From Mediterraneibacter glycyrrhizinilyticus (GTDB lineage Bacteria; Bacillota; Clostridia; Lachnospirales; Lachnospiraceae), in assembly GCF_015560805.1 (NCBI RefSeq), contig NZ_JADMSO010000006.1, forward strand, positions 62,001-126,000: a DNA stretch of 64,000 nucleotides, read 5' to 3'. The notes beneath the pieces were generated by a model, which had not been told where the DNA came from, ran no database searches, and saw only the letters and a list, made by a program, of their open reading frames with translations. A program made the translations under genes and the position numbers. How positions within the stretch are numbered: the first letter of the stretch is position 1; each line of letters begins with the position of its first letter. Below are positions 36,501-45,562 of the stretch, one piece after another.

Positions 36501-37053
36501 ATTCGATACAGAGGTTTACTCCAACACAGGCGGACAGTCCTCCAAGGCTACGAAGACAGGTGCTACCGCACAGTTCGCAGCAGGCGGAAAAGAAACCAAG
36601 AAGAAAGACCTTGCAGGTATCGCAATGAGCTACGGCTATGTATATGTTGCACAGATCGCTATGGGTGCTGACTTCAACCAGACTGTAAAAGCAATCGCAG
36701 AGGCTGAAGCATATCCGGGACCGTCACTCATCATCGCTTACGCTCCATGTATCAACCATGGTATCAAGAAGGGTATGAGCAAAGCTCAGACTGAGGAGCA
36801 GCTGGCAGTAGAGTGCGGATACTGGAACAACTTCCGCTTCAACCCGGCAGCAGAGGGAAACAAGTTCTCACTGGACAGCAAAGAGCCTAAACTGGACAGC
36901 TATCAGGAATTCCTTGACGGAGAAGTTCGTTACAACGCACTGAAGAGAGCAAATCCGGAGAAAGCTGAAAAACTGTTCGCGATCAATGAGCAGGAAGCAA
37001 AAGAAAGATACGAGTATCTGAAGAAACTTGTAACTCTGTACGGCGAGGAATAA
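33511..37053 (+). CDS. nifJ: Pyruvate:ferredoxin (flavodoxin) oxidoreductase
   Basis: The 1180-residue single-chain enzyme oxidises pyruvate to acetyl-CoA and CO2 and reduces ferredoxin. Domains in order are the pyruvate-binding domain (AAAHVSYAYTEVAAIYPITPSS), the gamma domain, two 4Fe-4S motifs (CIQCNRCAYVCP, CTGCGSCANVCP), the third-cluster Cys in CAGCGETPY, and the TPP domain (GGDGWAYDIGFGG, NTGGQSSKAT). Codon use is visibly different from neighbours (more TCT, GCT and GCA, fewer G-ending codons), as expected for a very highly expressed gene. The start follows AAGGAGGAAC; upstream in-frame ATGs are ignored. Confidence 0.98.
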   Translation: MARKMKTMDGNQAAAHVSYAYTEVAAIYPITPSSVMPEHVDEWATEGRENIFGQTVQVTEMQSEAGAAGAVHGSLSAGALTTTFTASQGLLLMIPNLYKVAGEQLPGVFNVSARAIASHALSIFGDHSDVYACRQTGAAMLCESSVQEVMDLTAVAHCAALEGKIPFINFFDGFRTSHEIQKIETWDYEDLKDLVNMDAIDEFRAHALNPNHPCQRGSAQNPDIFFQAREACNPYYDALPGIVQDYMDKVNAKIGTDYKLFNYYGAEDAEHVIVAMGSVCETIEETIDYLMAAGEKVGVVKVRLYRPFSAQALIDAIPDSVKTISVLDRTKEPGALGEPLYLDVVAALKGSKFDAVPVLSGRYGLGSKDTTPAQIVAVYKNTEKAKFTLGIVDDVTNLSLDAGAPLVTTPEGTINCKFWGLGADGTVGANKNSIKIIGDNTDMYAQAYFDYDSKKSGGVTMSHLRFGKSPIKSTYLIRQANFVACHNPSYVDKYNMVQELVDGGTFLLNCPWDMDGLEKHLPGQVKAYIANHNIKFYTIDGIKIGKEIGLGGRINTVLQSAFFKLAAIIPEEEAIDLMKKAAKATYGRKGDKIVQMNYDAIDAGAKQVVEVTVPESWKDAADESLATPHIDENGRKDVVDFVKNIQAKVNAQEGNSLPVSAFTEYVDGSTPSGSSAYEKRGIAVDIPVWKPENCIQCNRCAYVCPHAVIRPVALNEEEAAKVPEGMSTIDMIGMPGMKFAITVSAYDCTGCGSCANVCPGKKGEKALVMGNMEANAGSQEFFDFGTEIPVKPEVVTKFKENTVKGSQFKQPLLEFSGACAGCGETPYAKLITQLFGDRMYIANATGCSSIWGNSSPSTPYTVNAKGQGPAWSNSLFEDNAEFGYGMLLAQNTIRERLKGKVEKIAEIAEKEEVKAAAQEYLDTFAVGATNGTATDKLVAALEACDCDLAEKAEVLKNKDFLAKKSQWIFGGDGWAYDIGFGGVDHVLASGKDINIMVFDTEVYSNTGGQSSKATKTGATAQFAAGGKETKKKDLAGIAMSYGYVYVAQIAMGADFNQTVKAIAEAEAYPGPSLIIAYAPCINHGIKKGMSKAQTEEQLAVECGYWNNFRFNPAAEGNKFSLDSKEPKLDSYQEFLDGEVRYNALKRANPEKAEKLFAINEQEAKERYEYLKKLVTLYGEE

Positions 37054-37125
37054 TCCTGAAACAGAGGAAGTATTTTCAATAAAAAATATGGGATCCGGAC
37101 AGGTTCGGATCTGAAAAACAAAAAG

Positions 37126-37165
37126 CAGGACCGGCACGGCGAAAGCAGTGCCGGTCCTGTTAAAA
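37126..37165 (+). terminator. Terminator after nifJ
   Basis: CAGGACCGGCAC and GTGCCGGTCCTG form a 12-bp GC-rich stem; the T-tract after it is weak. Confidence 0.6.
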
Positions 37166-37209
37166 TCCATGCTCAAATATTGTAAAAAAGAAAACGGGGA
37201 TCATAGGTT

Positions 37210-38385
37210 ATGGATTACTTGAAGAGATCAGAAGAACTGTTTGAAGAGACCGTGGAAAATCGGAGACATTTGCATCAGATGCCGGAACTGGGGCTGGAAC
37301 TGCCGGAAACAACGGCATTTATCATGGAAAAACTTACGGAGATGGGGTATGACCCGAAGCCGTGCGGCGGCGGTGTTGTGGCGTGTGTCGGAAAAACGGG
37401 CGGAAAAACCGTGCTTCTACGAGGCGATGTGGACGCTTTGCCGATGAAAGAGGAAAGTGGACTTCCATTTGCGAGTCAGCGGGAAAATGCACATACATGC
37501 GGACATGATATTCACGGAGCAATGCTTTTGACCGCGGCAAAGATGCTGAAAGAAAACGAGGCGGCTTTAGACGGAATGGTGAAATTAATGTTTCAGTCGG
37601 GAGAAGAGCCGCTCACAGGCGCAAGATCGATGATCGCGGACGGATTGCTTCAAGATCCGAGACCGGACGTCGCGCTGGGGTATCATGTGGTTGCCGGATC
37701 GATGCCGATGGGACTGTTTGTTTACAACCGGGAAGGCACATTGATGAATTCCAGTGATAATTTTATCATCGATATTCAGGGAAAAGGCGGTCATGGAGCT
37801 TATCCGGATGCGTGTATCGACCCGATCAATATTGCGGCGCATATGATCCTTGCGTTGGAATCCGTCGTTGCAAGAGAGATCAAATCCACACAGGCGAGCG
37901 TGCTGACGATCGGAAAAGTGACGGCGGGAGATGCGCCGAATATCATACCGGATCAGGCGCAGCTTCAGGGAACACTTCGCTGTGACAGCGAGAAAGAACG
38001 GAAGTTTATTTTGCAGAGATTGTCGGAGGTTGTGGATGCCGTGGCGAAAATGTACCGCGGTTCGGCAACGATCACGATGCTTGCCGGAACGCCGCCGCTG
38101 ATCTGCGATCCGCAGTCGGTGGACGATTTTGTAGGATATATGCGGGAACTGGACGTGCCGGGACAGTGTGAACATGTGGGAATGCATGCGGCTTCGTCGG
38201 AAGACTTTTCGGCGGTGCTTTCCGAAATTCCGGGAGCTTATATGTTCCTTTCCGCAGGATTTACGGACGGCAGGGAGACATATAACCAGCATCACCCGAA
38301 AGTGGAATTTAACGAGGAAGTCATGAAATCCGGAGCCGCTTATCTGGCACATTGCGCGACAAGGTGGCTGGAAGAACATAAATAG
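37210..38385 (+). CDS. M20 family metal-dependent amidohydrolase
   Basis: The 391-residue protein matches the M20D amidohydrolases (hippurate hydrolase, indole-acetyl-amino acid hydrolase-like). It has RRHLHQMPELGLELPETTAFI at the start, the metal motif HTCGHDIHGAML, the catalytic SGEEP, and the dimerisation domain in the middle. It removes acyl groups from amino acids or acts as a deacetylase. The real substrate is unknown. It is monocistronic. Confidence 0.88.
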   Translation: MDYLKRSEELFEETVENRRHLHQMPELGLELPETTAFIMEKLTEMGYDPKPCGGGVVACVGKTGGKTVLLRGDVDALPMKEESGLPFASQRENAHTCGHDIHGAMLLTAAKMLKENEAALDGMVKLMFQSGEEPLTGARSMIADGLLQDPRPDVALGYHVVAGSMPMGLFVYNREGTLMNSSDNFIIDIQGKGGHGAYPDACIDPINIAAHMILALESVVAREIKSTQASVLTIGKVTAGDAPNIIPDQAQLQGTLRCDSEKERKFILQRLSEVVDAVAKMYRGSATITMLAGTPPLICDPQSVDDFVGYMRELDVPGQCEHVGMHAASSEDFSAVLSEIPGAYMFLSAGFTDGRETYNQHHPKVEFNEEVMKSGAAYLAHCATRWLEEHK

Positions 38386-38400
38386 ACATTAGAGCAAGAA

Positions 38401-38456
38401 GAAACAGAGGAAATTCGGAGCGTATTTCAGAAAGACTCCGGTTTCCTCTGTTTTCT
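38401..38456 (+). terminator. Terminator after the M20 gene
   Basis: AAACAGAGGAAA and TTTCCTCTGTTTT pair, with an inner CGGAG/CTCCG stem. Confidence 0.75.
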
Positions 38457-38467
38457 GTATAATGATG

Positions 38468-38748
38468 GTAGCGTCGATGTACAAGGGGAAACACGCCTCA
38501 AACCGCGTAATTTCGGTGATTTTCAGCGTTATCCTCAATCAGCGTACGTCCAGGTACGCTTCAATCGTCTGCCTTGAAAATAACCGAATTATCTGCGGTT
38601 GAGGTCGGTGAGTCGAGAAGAGACAAATCTAAGCCTCTTTTAGGCACTTGAACGACGCGTACAGAGACGTACGCGGAGTGAAAGTAACAACAAAGAGGCT
38701 TAGATTTGCTCTTCATCGACCGTTTTCCCCCTTGTACACCGACGCTAC
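38468..38748. mobile_element. MITE-like element, 281 bp, with terminal inverted repeats and two nested hairpins
   Basis: The ends form terminal inverted repeats of about 28 bp: the left begins GTAGCGTCGATGTACAAGGG, and the right end read in reverse complement begins GTAGCGTCGGTGTACAAGGG. Inside are two long imperfect hairpins. Hairpin 1 (about 38496-38602) has arms CTCAAACCGCG.../...GCGGTTGAG. Hairpin 2 (about 38620-38715) has arms AATCTAAGCCTCTTT/AAAGAGGCTTAGATT. Each carries a GCGTAC...GTACGC core at its tip. There is no transposase and no credible ORF. It fills most of the 492-bp gap between the M20 gene and the toxin-like pair. Confidence 0.75.
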
Positions 38749-38877
38749 GTTTTTTTTTAGAGAATAAATGAATGTCCTTTTTTATACTGTCAAAGTTAAG
38801 GTAGAATTGCTTACCAGTCTTATGGTATAATTTGCACAAGAAAATGAATGAAGTGATTCGTGTAAGGAAGTGTTGTT

Positions 38878-39057
38878 ATGTGCGATGTAAAAAAGTATGA
38901 AGAATTATATAAGGAAATAGAAAAATTAAAACCAGAGGATACTTTACAATTAGTATTGGAGGCAGAAACAGAAGAGCAAAGAGAATTTTATGAAATGGTT
39001 GGCGATTTCTTACTTCAGAAAAAACAGAAGAAAGTAATTGAGAGGAATCTGTTTTAA
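38878..39057 (+). CDS. Small acidic protein, putative antitoxin partner
   Basis: This 59-residue gene (MCDVKKYEELYKEIEKL...) is helical and charged in appearance, with the segment PEDTLQLVLEAETEEQREFYEMVGDFLLQKKQKK. AAGGAAG lies upstream of the ATG. Its stop overlaps the start of the P-loop kinase gene by one base (TAATG), the coupling typical of toxin-antitoxin operons. I do not recognise the family; the antitoxin role is inferred only from size and position. AT content is clearly higher than in the neighbours. Confidence 0.6.
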   Translation: MCDVKKYEELYKEIEKLKPEDTLQLVLEAETEEQREFYEMVGDFLLQKKQKKVIERNLF

Positions 39058-39617
39058 TGAAAAAATATATTATAATTGCAGGTGTTAATGGGGCGGGGAA
39101 GTCGACGCTCTATGAAACATTGGATGAATTAAAAGATATGCCACGTATAAATACTGATGAAATTGTGAAAGTATTAGGGGACTGGAGAGATATGTCAATC
39201 TTAATTACAGCTGGGAAAGTTGCCGTTAAATTGTTAAATCAGTATTTGACAGATGGAGTTACATTTAATCAAGAAACTACATTATGCGGAAAATCCATTT
39301 TAAGAAATATTAGAAAGGCAAAAGAAATGGGTTATTGTATCGAGATGCATTATGTGGGAGTTGATAGTGTTAATATTGCGAAAGAAAGAGTAAAATCGCG
39401 AGTAAATAAAGGTGGACATGGAATTCCGGAGGCAGACATTGAAAAACGTTATATGGAAACATTCCATAATTTGAAAGAAATATTAAAAGATTGTGATTTG
39501 GCGGCATTTTATGATAATACTGAAGAATTTCGGCGTTTTGCAATTTTTCGTAATGGTGAGGTGGTTAGACTATCGCAGAATCTGCCTAAATGGATAGAGG
39601 GGAAAGGTATTATTTAA
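39057..39617 (+). CDS. Zeta-toxin-like P-loop kinase
   Basis: The 186-residue protein begins with a P-loop (GVNGAGKST at 9-17) and has the zeta-family pattern: INTDEIV after strand 2, FNQETTLCGKSILRNIRKAKEMGY in the middle, and an RVKSRVNKGGHGIPEADIEKRY block. Zeta toxins phosphorylate UDP-N-acetylglucosamine and block wall synthesis. In Clostridia this small type is also annotated simply as a P-loop kinase. It is AT-rich relative to the window and sits beside a MITE, suggesting acquisition. Confidence 0.75.
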   Translation: MKKYIIIAGVNGAGKSTLYETLDELKDMPRINTDEIVKVLGDWRDMSILITAGKVAVKLLNQYLTDGVTFNQETTLCGKSILRNIRKAKEMGYCIEMHYVGVDSVNIAKERVKSRVNKGGHGIPEADIEKRYMETFHNLKEILKDCDLAAFYDNTEEFRRFAIFRNGEVVRLSQNLPKWIEGKGII

Positions 39618-39660
39618 AATTTGACGGGGACATATTGTGAAAAAGGAAAGGGAAGACCGG

Positions 39661-40236
39661 ATGCAGAAAGTATTTCGAGAGGCGGTGGAGGCGAATCCGA
39701 TCATTGCCGCCGTCAAAGATGAAGATGGATTAAAAAACTGTTGTGAGAATGAGGAGATCGGCGTTGTGTTTTTGTTGTTCGGAGATATTTGTTCGATCGG
39801 CGGTCTGGTGGAACGGGTGCATCGGGCGGGGAAGATCGCGATGGTGCATATGGATCTGATCGGCGGACTTTCGCCGAAAGAGGTCTCGGTGGATTATTTG
39901 AAATATACGGCGCACGCGGACGGGATCCTCACGACAAAGAACGCGATGATCCAGAGGGCGAAAGAACTTCAGCTTTTCACCGTGCTGCGGGTTTTTGTCA
40001 TTGATTCGATGGCACTGAAAAGTATTGAGAATCTGGAACATCAGCACAGCGGAAGACCGGATTTTCTGGAAGTGATGCCGGGGGCGATGCCGAAAGTATT
40101 GCGGAAGATCAAAAGTATCAGCCGGATCCCTCTGATCGCAGGGGGGCTGATTGCTGACAAAGAAGATGTGATGGGAGCGCTTTTGGCGGGGGCATCCGCA
40201 GTGTCGACTTCCCGTCAGGACGTGTGGGAAATGTAG
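39661..40236 (+). CDS. glpP: Glycerol-3-phosphate responsive antiterminator GlpP
   Basis: The 191-residue TIM-barrel protein matches GlpP, an mRNA-binding antiterminator. It contains VFLLFGDICSIGGLVERVHRAGKIAMVHMDLIGGL, HADGILTTKNAMIQRAKELQL and DFLEVMPGAMPKVLRKI. With glycerol 3-phosphate it lets RNA polymerase pass leader terminators of glp genes. The ATG at 39661 follows AAGGGAAG; a GTG at 39637 is the alternative. It sits 84 bp upstream of glpK, but no terminator is visible in that gap. Confidence 0.92.
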   Translation: MQKVFREAVEANPIIAAVKDEDGLKNCCENEEIGVVFLLFGDICSIGGLVERVHRAGKIAMVHMDLIGGLSPKEVSVDYLKYTAHADGILTTKNAMIQRAKELQLFTVLRVFVIDSMALKSIENLEHQHSGRPDFLEVMPGAMPKVLRKIKSISRIPLIAGGLIADKEDVMGALLAGASAVSTSRQDVWEM

Positions 40237-40308
40237 TCCGTGGAGCGGCGGGAGAATCGCCGAAAGACTGGGATAAAGGCAAAAGAACCGCGCGAGGCAA
40301 AAAAGTAG

Positions 40309-41832
<1,524 letters not shown>

Positions 41833-41835
41833 AAG

Positions 41836-42720
41836 ATGTTTGGGTATGTCACGATCTGTGAGCCGGAGTTGAAAATCAAAGATTTCAAAGCTTACAAAGC
41901 CTGTTACTGCGGACTTTGTAAGTCATTAAAAGAGTATTACGGCAGTCTGGGACAACTGACGCTCACCTATGATATGACGTTTGTGATCCTGCTTCTGACG
42001 TCTCTTTATGAAACGGAACTGAAACAGTCGATGCATCGCTGCAAAGTACACCCGGTCAAAAAGCAGACCATGCTGCAGAATGAATTTTCGGAATATGCCG
42101 CAGATATGAATATTTTATTGTCCTATTATCATCTGAAAGACGACTGGCAGGATGAGAAGAAATTAAGCGGTCTGCTGGGCTGCGCGGCATTTCGGAAAAA
42201 AGCGCAGAAGCTGGCGGAGAAATATCCGCGCCAGAGTCGTGCGATCCGCCGGGAACTGAAACGTTTGGAGCAATACGAAAAAGAGGACCGGCAGGAGATC
42301 GATCTGACGGCGGGATGCACCGGAAGACTGATGGAAGAACTGCTCGTTTATCGAAAAGATATGTGGGAAGAGCCGCTTCGGAAGATCGGATTTTTCCTCG
42401 GGAAATTTATTTATATCATGGACGCCTACGAAGATCTGGAGAAAGATTTAAAAGACGGCAATTATAATCCGCTGAAAGCACTGCATGAACAGCCGGATTA
42501 TGAGGAACGCTGCGCGCAGATCCTCAATATGATGATGGCGGAATGCAGCGCGGCATTTGAACGGCTGCCCTGTCTGAAAGGGGCGGATATCCTGCGGAAT
42601 ATCCTGTATGCGGGCGTATGGAACCGTTACAATAAGATCCGGAAAGAGCGGCAGAATACCAAAGCGGGAAGCGGACGGAATGAACATGCGTCGGACGGAG
42701 GTGCGCACCATGCATCATGA
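41836..42720 (+). CDS. DUF5685 family protein
   Basis: The 294-residue protein starts MFGYVTICEPELKIKDFKAYKACYCGLCKSLKEYYG, a pattern I associate with DUF5685. The CYCGLC motif could bind metal. The rest is helical, with FIYIMDAYEDLEKDLKDGNYNPL and DAYEDLEKD acidic motifs reminiscent of isoprenoid-type all-alpha enzymes, but no function is known to me. It starts 3 bp after glpK and its end overlaps the MATE gene. Confidence 0.75.
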   Translation: MFGYVTICEPELKIKDFKAYKACYCGLCKSLKEYYGSLGQLTLTYDMTFVILLLTSLYETELKQSMHRCKVHPVKKQTMLQNEFSEYAADMNILLSYYHLKDDWQDEKKLSGLLGCAAFRKKAQKLAEKYPRQSRAIRRELKRLEQYEKEDRQEIDLTAGCTGRLMEELLVYRKDMWEEPLRKIGFFLGKFIYIMDAYEDLEKDLKDGNYNPLKALHEQPDYEERCAQILNMMMAECSAAFERLPCLKGADILRNILYAGVWNRYNKIRKERQNTKAGSGRNEHASDGGAHHAS

Positions 42721-44041
42721 TCTGACCAACGGAAATATCACAAGATCGCTGTTGTGGTTTGCATTTCCGATCATGGTCGGAAATCTGCTCCAGCAGTTTT
42801 ATAATGTGGTCGATACGCTGATCGTCGGACAATTTCTCGGCAAAGATGCGCTGGCGGCAGTCGGATCGTCCTATTCCTTGATGACGTTTCTGACGTCGAT
42901 CCTGCTCGGGCTTTGTATGGGAAGCGGCGTTGCTTTTTCTATTTACTATGGAAAGAAAGATTCTGTGCGCCTGAAAAACAGTATTTTTCTCGCGTTTTGT
43001 ATGATCGGCGGCATTGCGCTTCTGATCACCGGGATCGTATTTTCCGGGATGGATATGATCCTGCATCTTTTGCAGGTTCCGGCGGATATTTATGAAATGA
43101 TGTGGGAATATCTCTGGATGGTCTTCTGGGGGATCCTCGCCACATTTTTGTACAATTTCTTTTCCTGTCTGCTACGGGCGGCGGGAAATTCGGTTGTTCC
43201 GCTTGTGTTTCTGGGGATTTCCGCGGTGCTCAATATCGGGCTGGATCTCTTGTTTGTCGTAGTGCTGAAGCGCGGAGTGCAGGGAGCGGCAGAGGCGACC
43301 GTGATCTCGCAGTATGTATCGGGGGTGGGACTTTTTATCTACACGCTGCTTTTCTTCCGGGAATTTTGTCCGCGGCGCGAAGATATGCGGTGGAGAAAAG
43401 AGATCTTAAAAGAAATCCTCCATCTGTCTTCGATGACCTGTATCCAGCAGTCGGTTATGAATTTCGGAATCCTGATGGTGCAGGGACTGGTCAACAGTTT
43501 CGGCTCGGTTGTGATGGCGGCTTTTTCCGTGGCGGTGAAGATCGACTCGTTTTCCTATATGCCGGTACAGGATTTCGGAAATGCATTTTCCACCTTTGTA
43601 GCGCAGAATTACGGAGCCGGAAAGAAAGAGCGGATCCGTGAGGGCATCCGAAGCGCGGTGCGGACGTCGTTTCTTTTCAGTGTCGGAGTCAGCGCTTTGG
43701 TTGTCCTGTTTGCAAAGCCGCTGATGCTGATCTTTGTCAAGCCGGAGGAAGTGGAGATACTAAATGTCGGGATCCGGTATCTGCGGATCGAGGGAAGTTT
43801 TTACTGTCTGATCGGATTTTTGTTCCTGCTGTACGGGTATTTCCGGGCAGTCAAACGTCCGGGGATTTCCCTTGTACTGACTGTGATCTCCCTCGGAACG
43901 CGGGTGGCGCTCGCCTATATTCTCTCGGCAAATGAGGCGATCGGCGTGGACGGGATCTGGGCTTCGGTTCCGATCGGCTGGTTTCTGGCGGACGCGGCGG
44001 GGTATCTCTATTACCGGAGGGAAAAGAAGAAAACTTTGTGA
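42710..44041 (+). CDS. MATE family efflux transporter
   Basis: This second MATE exporter of the window is 443 residues with about twelve membrane segments (ITRSLLWFAFPIMVGNLLQQFYNVVDTLIVGQFLG). The start at 42710 is supported by GGAGGTG; it overlaps the DUF5685 stop by 11 bp, so the two are probably co-translated. Longer in-frame starts inside DUF5685 are rejected. Substrate unknown. Confidence 0.9.
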   Translation: MHHDLTNGNITRSLLWFAFPIMVGNLLQQFYNVVDTLIVGQFLGKDALAAVGSSYSLMTFLTSILLGLCMGSGVAFSIYYGKKDSVRLKNSIFLAFCMIGGIALLITGIVFSGMDMILHLLQVPADIYEMMWEYLWMVFWGILATFLYNFFSCLLRAAGNSVVPLVFLGISAVLNIGLDLLFVVVLKRGVQGAAEATVISQYVSGVGLFIYTLLFFREFCPRREDMRWRKEILKEILHLSSMTCIQQSVMNFGILMVQGLVNSFGSVVMAAFSVAVKIDSFSYMPVQDFGNAFSTFVAQNYGAGKKERIREGIRSAVRTSFLFSVGVSALVVLFAKPLMLIFVKPEEVEILNVGIRYLRIEGSFYCLIGFLFLLYGYFRAVKRPGISLVLTVISLGTRVALAYILSANEAIGVDGIWASVPIGWFLADAAGYLYYRREKKKTL

Positions 44042-44058
44042 AGAATCCGTGCAAAGTC

Positions 44059-44087
44059 TGGACATGGCAGAAAATCTATTATATGAT
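44059..44087 (+). promoter_or_regulatory. Promoter of the DnaJ-domain gene
   Basis: TGGACA (44059-44064) and TATGAT (44082-44087) are 17 bp apart in the 88-bp gap after the MATE gene. Confidence 0.55.
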
Positions 44088-44129
44088 AGATAAGATATTG
44101 AGGTGCAAAGGAAAAGTGAGGATTACGAA

Positions 44130-44783
44130 ATGAATAAAAATCCATATGATGTGCTGGGAATTCCGCAGAGCGCATCAGATGACGAAGTGAAGAAAGCATA
44201 TAGAGATCTGACAAGAAAGTATCATCCGGATGCGAATGTCAACAATCCGCTGGCAGATCTGGCGGAAGAGAAGTTCAAGGAAGTGCAGGAAGCCTATGAT
44301 GTGATCATGAAAGAGCGGGAACACGGCGGATCCGGTTACGGATACGGCGGTTATGGCTCCGCGGGCGGGAACAGCTACGGCGGATATAGTTCTTCCGGCG
44401 GTTCTCAGGATGTGGAGATGCAGGCTGTCTATAATTTCATCAACACAAGGCGTTATCGCGACGCGCTCAATGTGCTGAACCGGATGCCGAACCGCAATGC
44501 GCAGTGGTATTATCTGAGTGCGGCAGCCAACGCGGGGATCGGCAACAACATTCTGGCGAGAGACCACGCGGGACAGGCGGTCAATATGGAACCGAACAAT
44601 ATGCAGTACCGTCAGCTTCTCAATCAGATCGAGTGGACCGGACAGCGTTACCAGAACAGTCCGTATAACGGCGGATATGGCGTGGGCGGAAGCAACTGCG
44701 GAAGCGGGAATATGTGCTGTGACCTCTGTATAGCAGACCAATTATGTGAGTGTATGGGAGGCGACCTCTGCGGATGCATGTAA
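44130..44783 (+). CDS. DnaJ-domain protein with Gly/Tyr linker and Cys-rich tail
   Basis: The 217-residue protein has an N-terminal J domain (about 4-65) with the HPD motif in KYHPDANV. A Gly/Tyr/Ser-rich linker follows (about 68-95), then a TPR-like helical stretch (about 100-175), and a C-terminal tail with about ten Cys ([28 protein letters not shown] region). It is not classical DnaJ: the zinc-finger and substrate domains are absent. The tail may bind metal or be a membrane or partner anchor. It overlaps the next membrane-protein gene. Confidence 0.85.
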   Translation: MNKNPYDVLGIPQSASDDEVKKAYRDLTRKYHPDANVNNPLADLAEEKFKEVQEAYDVIMKEREHGGSGYGYGGYGSAGGNSYGGYSSSGGSQDVEMQAVYNFINTRRYRDALNVLNRMPNRNAQWYYLSAAANAGIGNNILARDHAGQAVNMEPNNMQYRQLLNQIEWTGQRYQNSPYNGGYGVGGSNCGSGNMCCDLCIADQLCECMGGDLCGCM

Positions 44784-45307
44784 AAGCTAAGAAAATCGCA
44801 TTTGGAGGGATGCTGCTGGCGCTGACGATCATTTTTATGATGCTTGGCAGTATCATCGAGACAGGAACGCTGTTCTTACTTGCGGCAGCGTCCTTTTTTG
44901 TAGGGATCATCTGGAGAGAATTCGGCGCCGGAAGCGGCGTGGCGTTCTGGGGAGCCGGCGTGCTTCTCGGACTGTTTATTGCACCGAATAAGTTTTACGT
45001 CATCACTTATGCGGTGATGGGACTTTATATTCTGATCGTGGAGATCGTATGGCTGAAATTAGGGCGGATGTCGGACCGGATCAATCGGAAAGCGTTGTTC
45101 TGGATCGTAAAATATGTCGTGTTCAATCTGATTTTTTTACCGGCAGTCTTGTTGTTTCAGGAAGTTTTGTTTGTACGTGAGATTTCAGGCTGGATGTCTG
45201 TGATCGTGATCGCGGCGGGACAGGTGTTCCTGTTTCTGTACGACCGCGCATATGAATATTTTCAGGGTGTCCTCTGGAATAAGATGCGGGGGAGACTTTT
45301 GAATTGA
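44774..45307 (+). CDS. Integral membrane protein of unknown function
   Basis: This 177-residue protein has about five hydrophobic segments and resembles the S-components or DUF2232-like proteins in general layout ([21 protein letters not shown] at the start). I do not recognise it more closely. The ATG at 44774 overlaps the stop of the DnaJ-like gene; a GTG at 44750 is possible. Co-translation with the J-domain protein suggests a shared role. Confidence 0.7.
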   Translation: MHVKAKKIAFGGMLLALTIIFMMLGSIIETGTLFLLAAASFFVGIIWREFGAGSGVAFWGAGVLLGLFIAPNKFYVITYAVMGLYILIVEIVWLKLGRMSDRINRKALFWIVKYVVFNLIFLPAVLLFQEVLFVREISGWMSVIVIAAGQVFLFLYDRAYEYFQGVLWNKMRGRLLN

Positions 45308-45311
45308 TATA

Positions 45312-45344
45312 TGTACACCGACGCTAACCTCTTTTGTGTACAAG
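45312..45344. repeat. Solo MITE terminal-repeat motifs beside a terminator
   Basis: TGTACACCGACGCTAAC (45312-45328) is the right-end terminal repeat of the 38.5-kb element, and GTGTACAAGGG (45335-45344 region) is the same repeat in the other orientation. They overlap the left arm and loop of the terminator at 45326-45378. This is probably a remnant or minimal copy of the element. Confidence 0.5.
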
Positions 45345-45378
45345 GGCTCTGTACTTTGTATGCAAAAGAGGTTTTTTG
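45326..45378 (+). terminator. Terminator after the DnaJ/membrane-protein pair
   Basis: AACCTCTTTTG (45326-45336) and CAAAAGAGGTT (45363-45373) pair around a 26-nt loop and are followed by TTTTG. Confidence 0.75.
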
Positions 45379-45414
45379 CTGCATAGGACATAGGAAATTG
45401 TGTCAGAAAAATTC

Positions 45415-45443
45415 TTGACAATAAAAATTTTCAGTCGTAAAAT
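45415..45443 (+). promoter_or_regulatory. Promoter of the marR-ABC operon
   Basis: A perfect TTGACA (45415-45420) and TAAAAT (45438-45443) are 17 bp apart. Confidence 0.8.
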
Positions 45444-45464
45444 AGGTATGTAGAAAAAGTTCAA

Positions 45465-45524
45465 ACATGAACAATCCATACATGAACAATCCATACATGA
45501 ACAATCCACATGTGAACAATTCAT
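45465..45524 (+). repeat. Four tandem 15-bp repeats in the marR leader
   Basis: ACATGAACAATCCAT occurs at 45465-45479 and 45480-45494, then with one change at 45495-45509 and with several at 45510-45524. The array begins about 22 bp after the -10 element. Each unit holds a TGAACAATCCATACATGAAC-like pattern that could give overlapping operator half-sites for the MarR protein encoded next. Confidence 0.75.
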
Positions 45525-45562
45525 GATTGAACGAAACATACATTCCCGGATGGAGGTAGAAT

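Noticed and set aside
38561-38839. A 92-codon minus-strand ORF over the MITE
   Set aside because: It is composed of the hairpin arms of the element and has no recognisable protein features.
45465-45524. CRISPR array
   Set aside because: The repeats are contiguous 15-bp units without spacers, and no cas genes are in the window.
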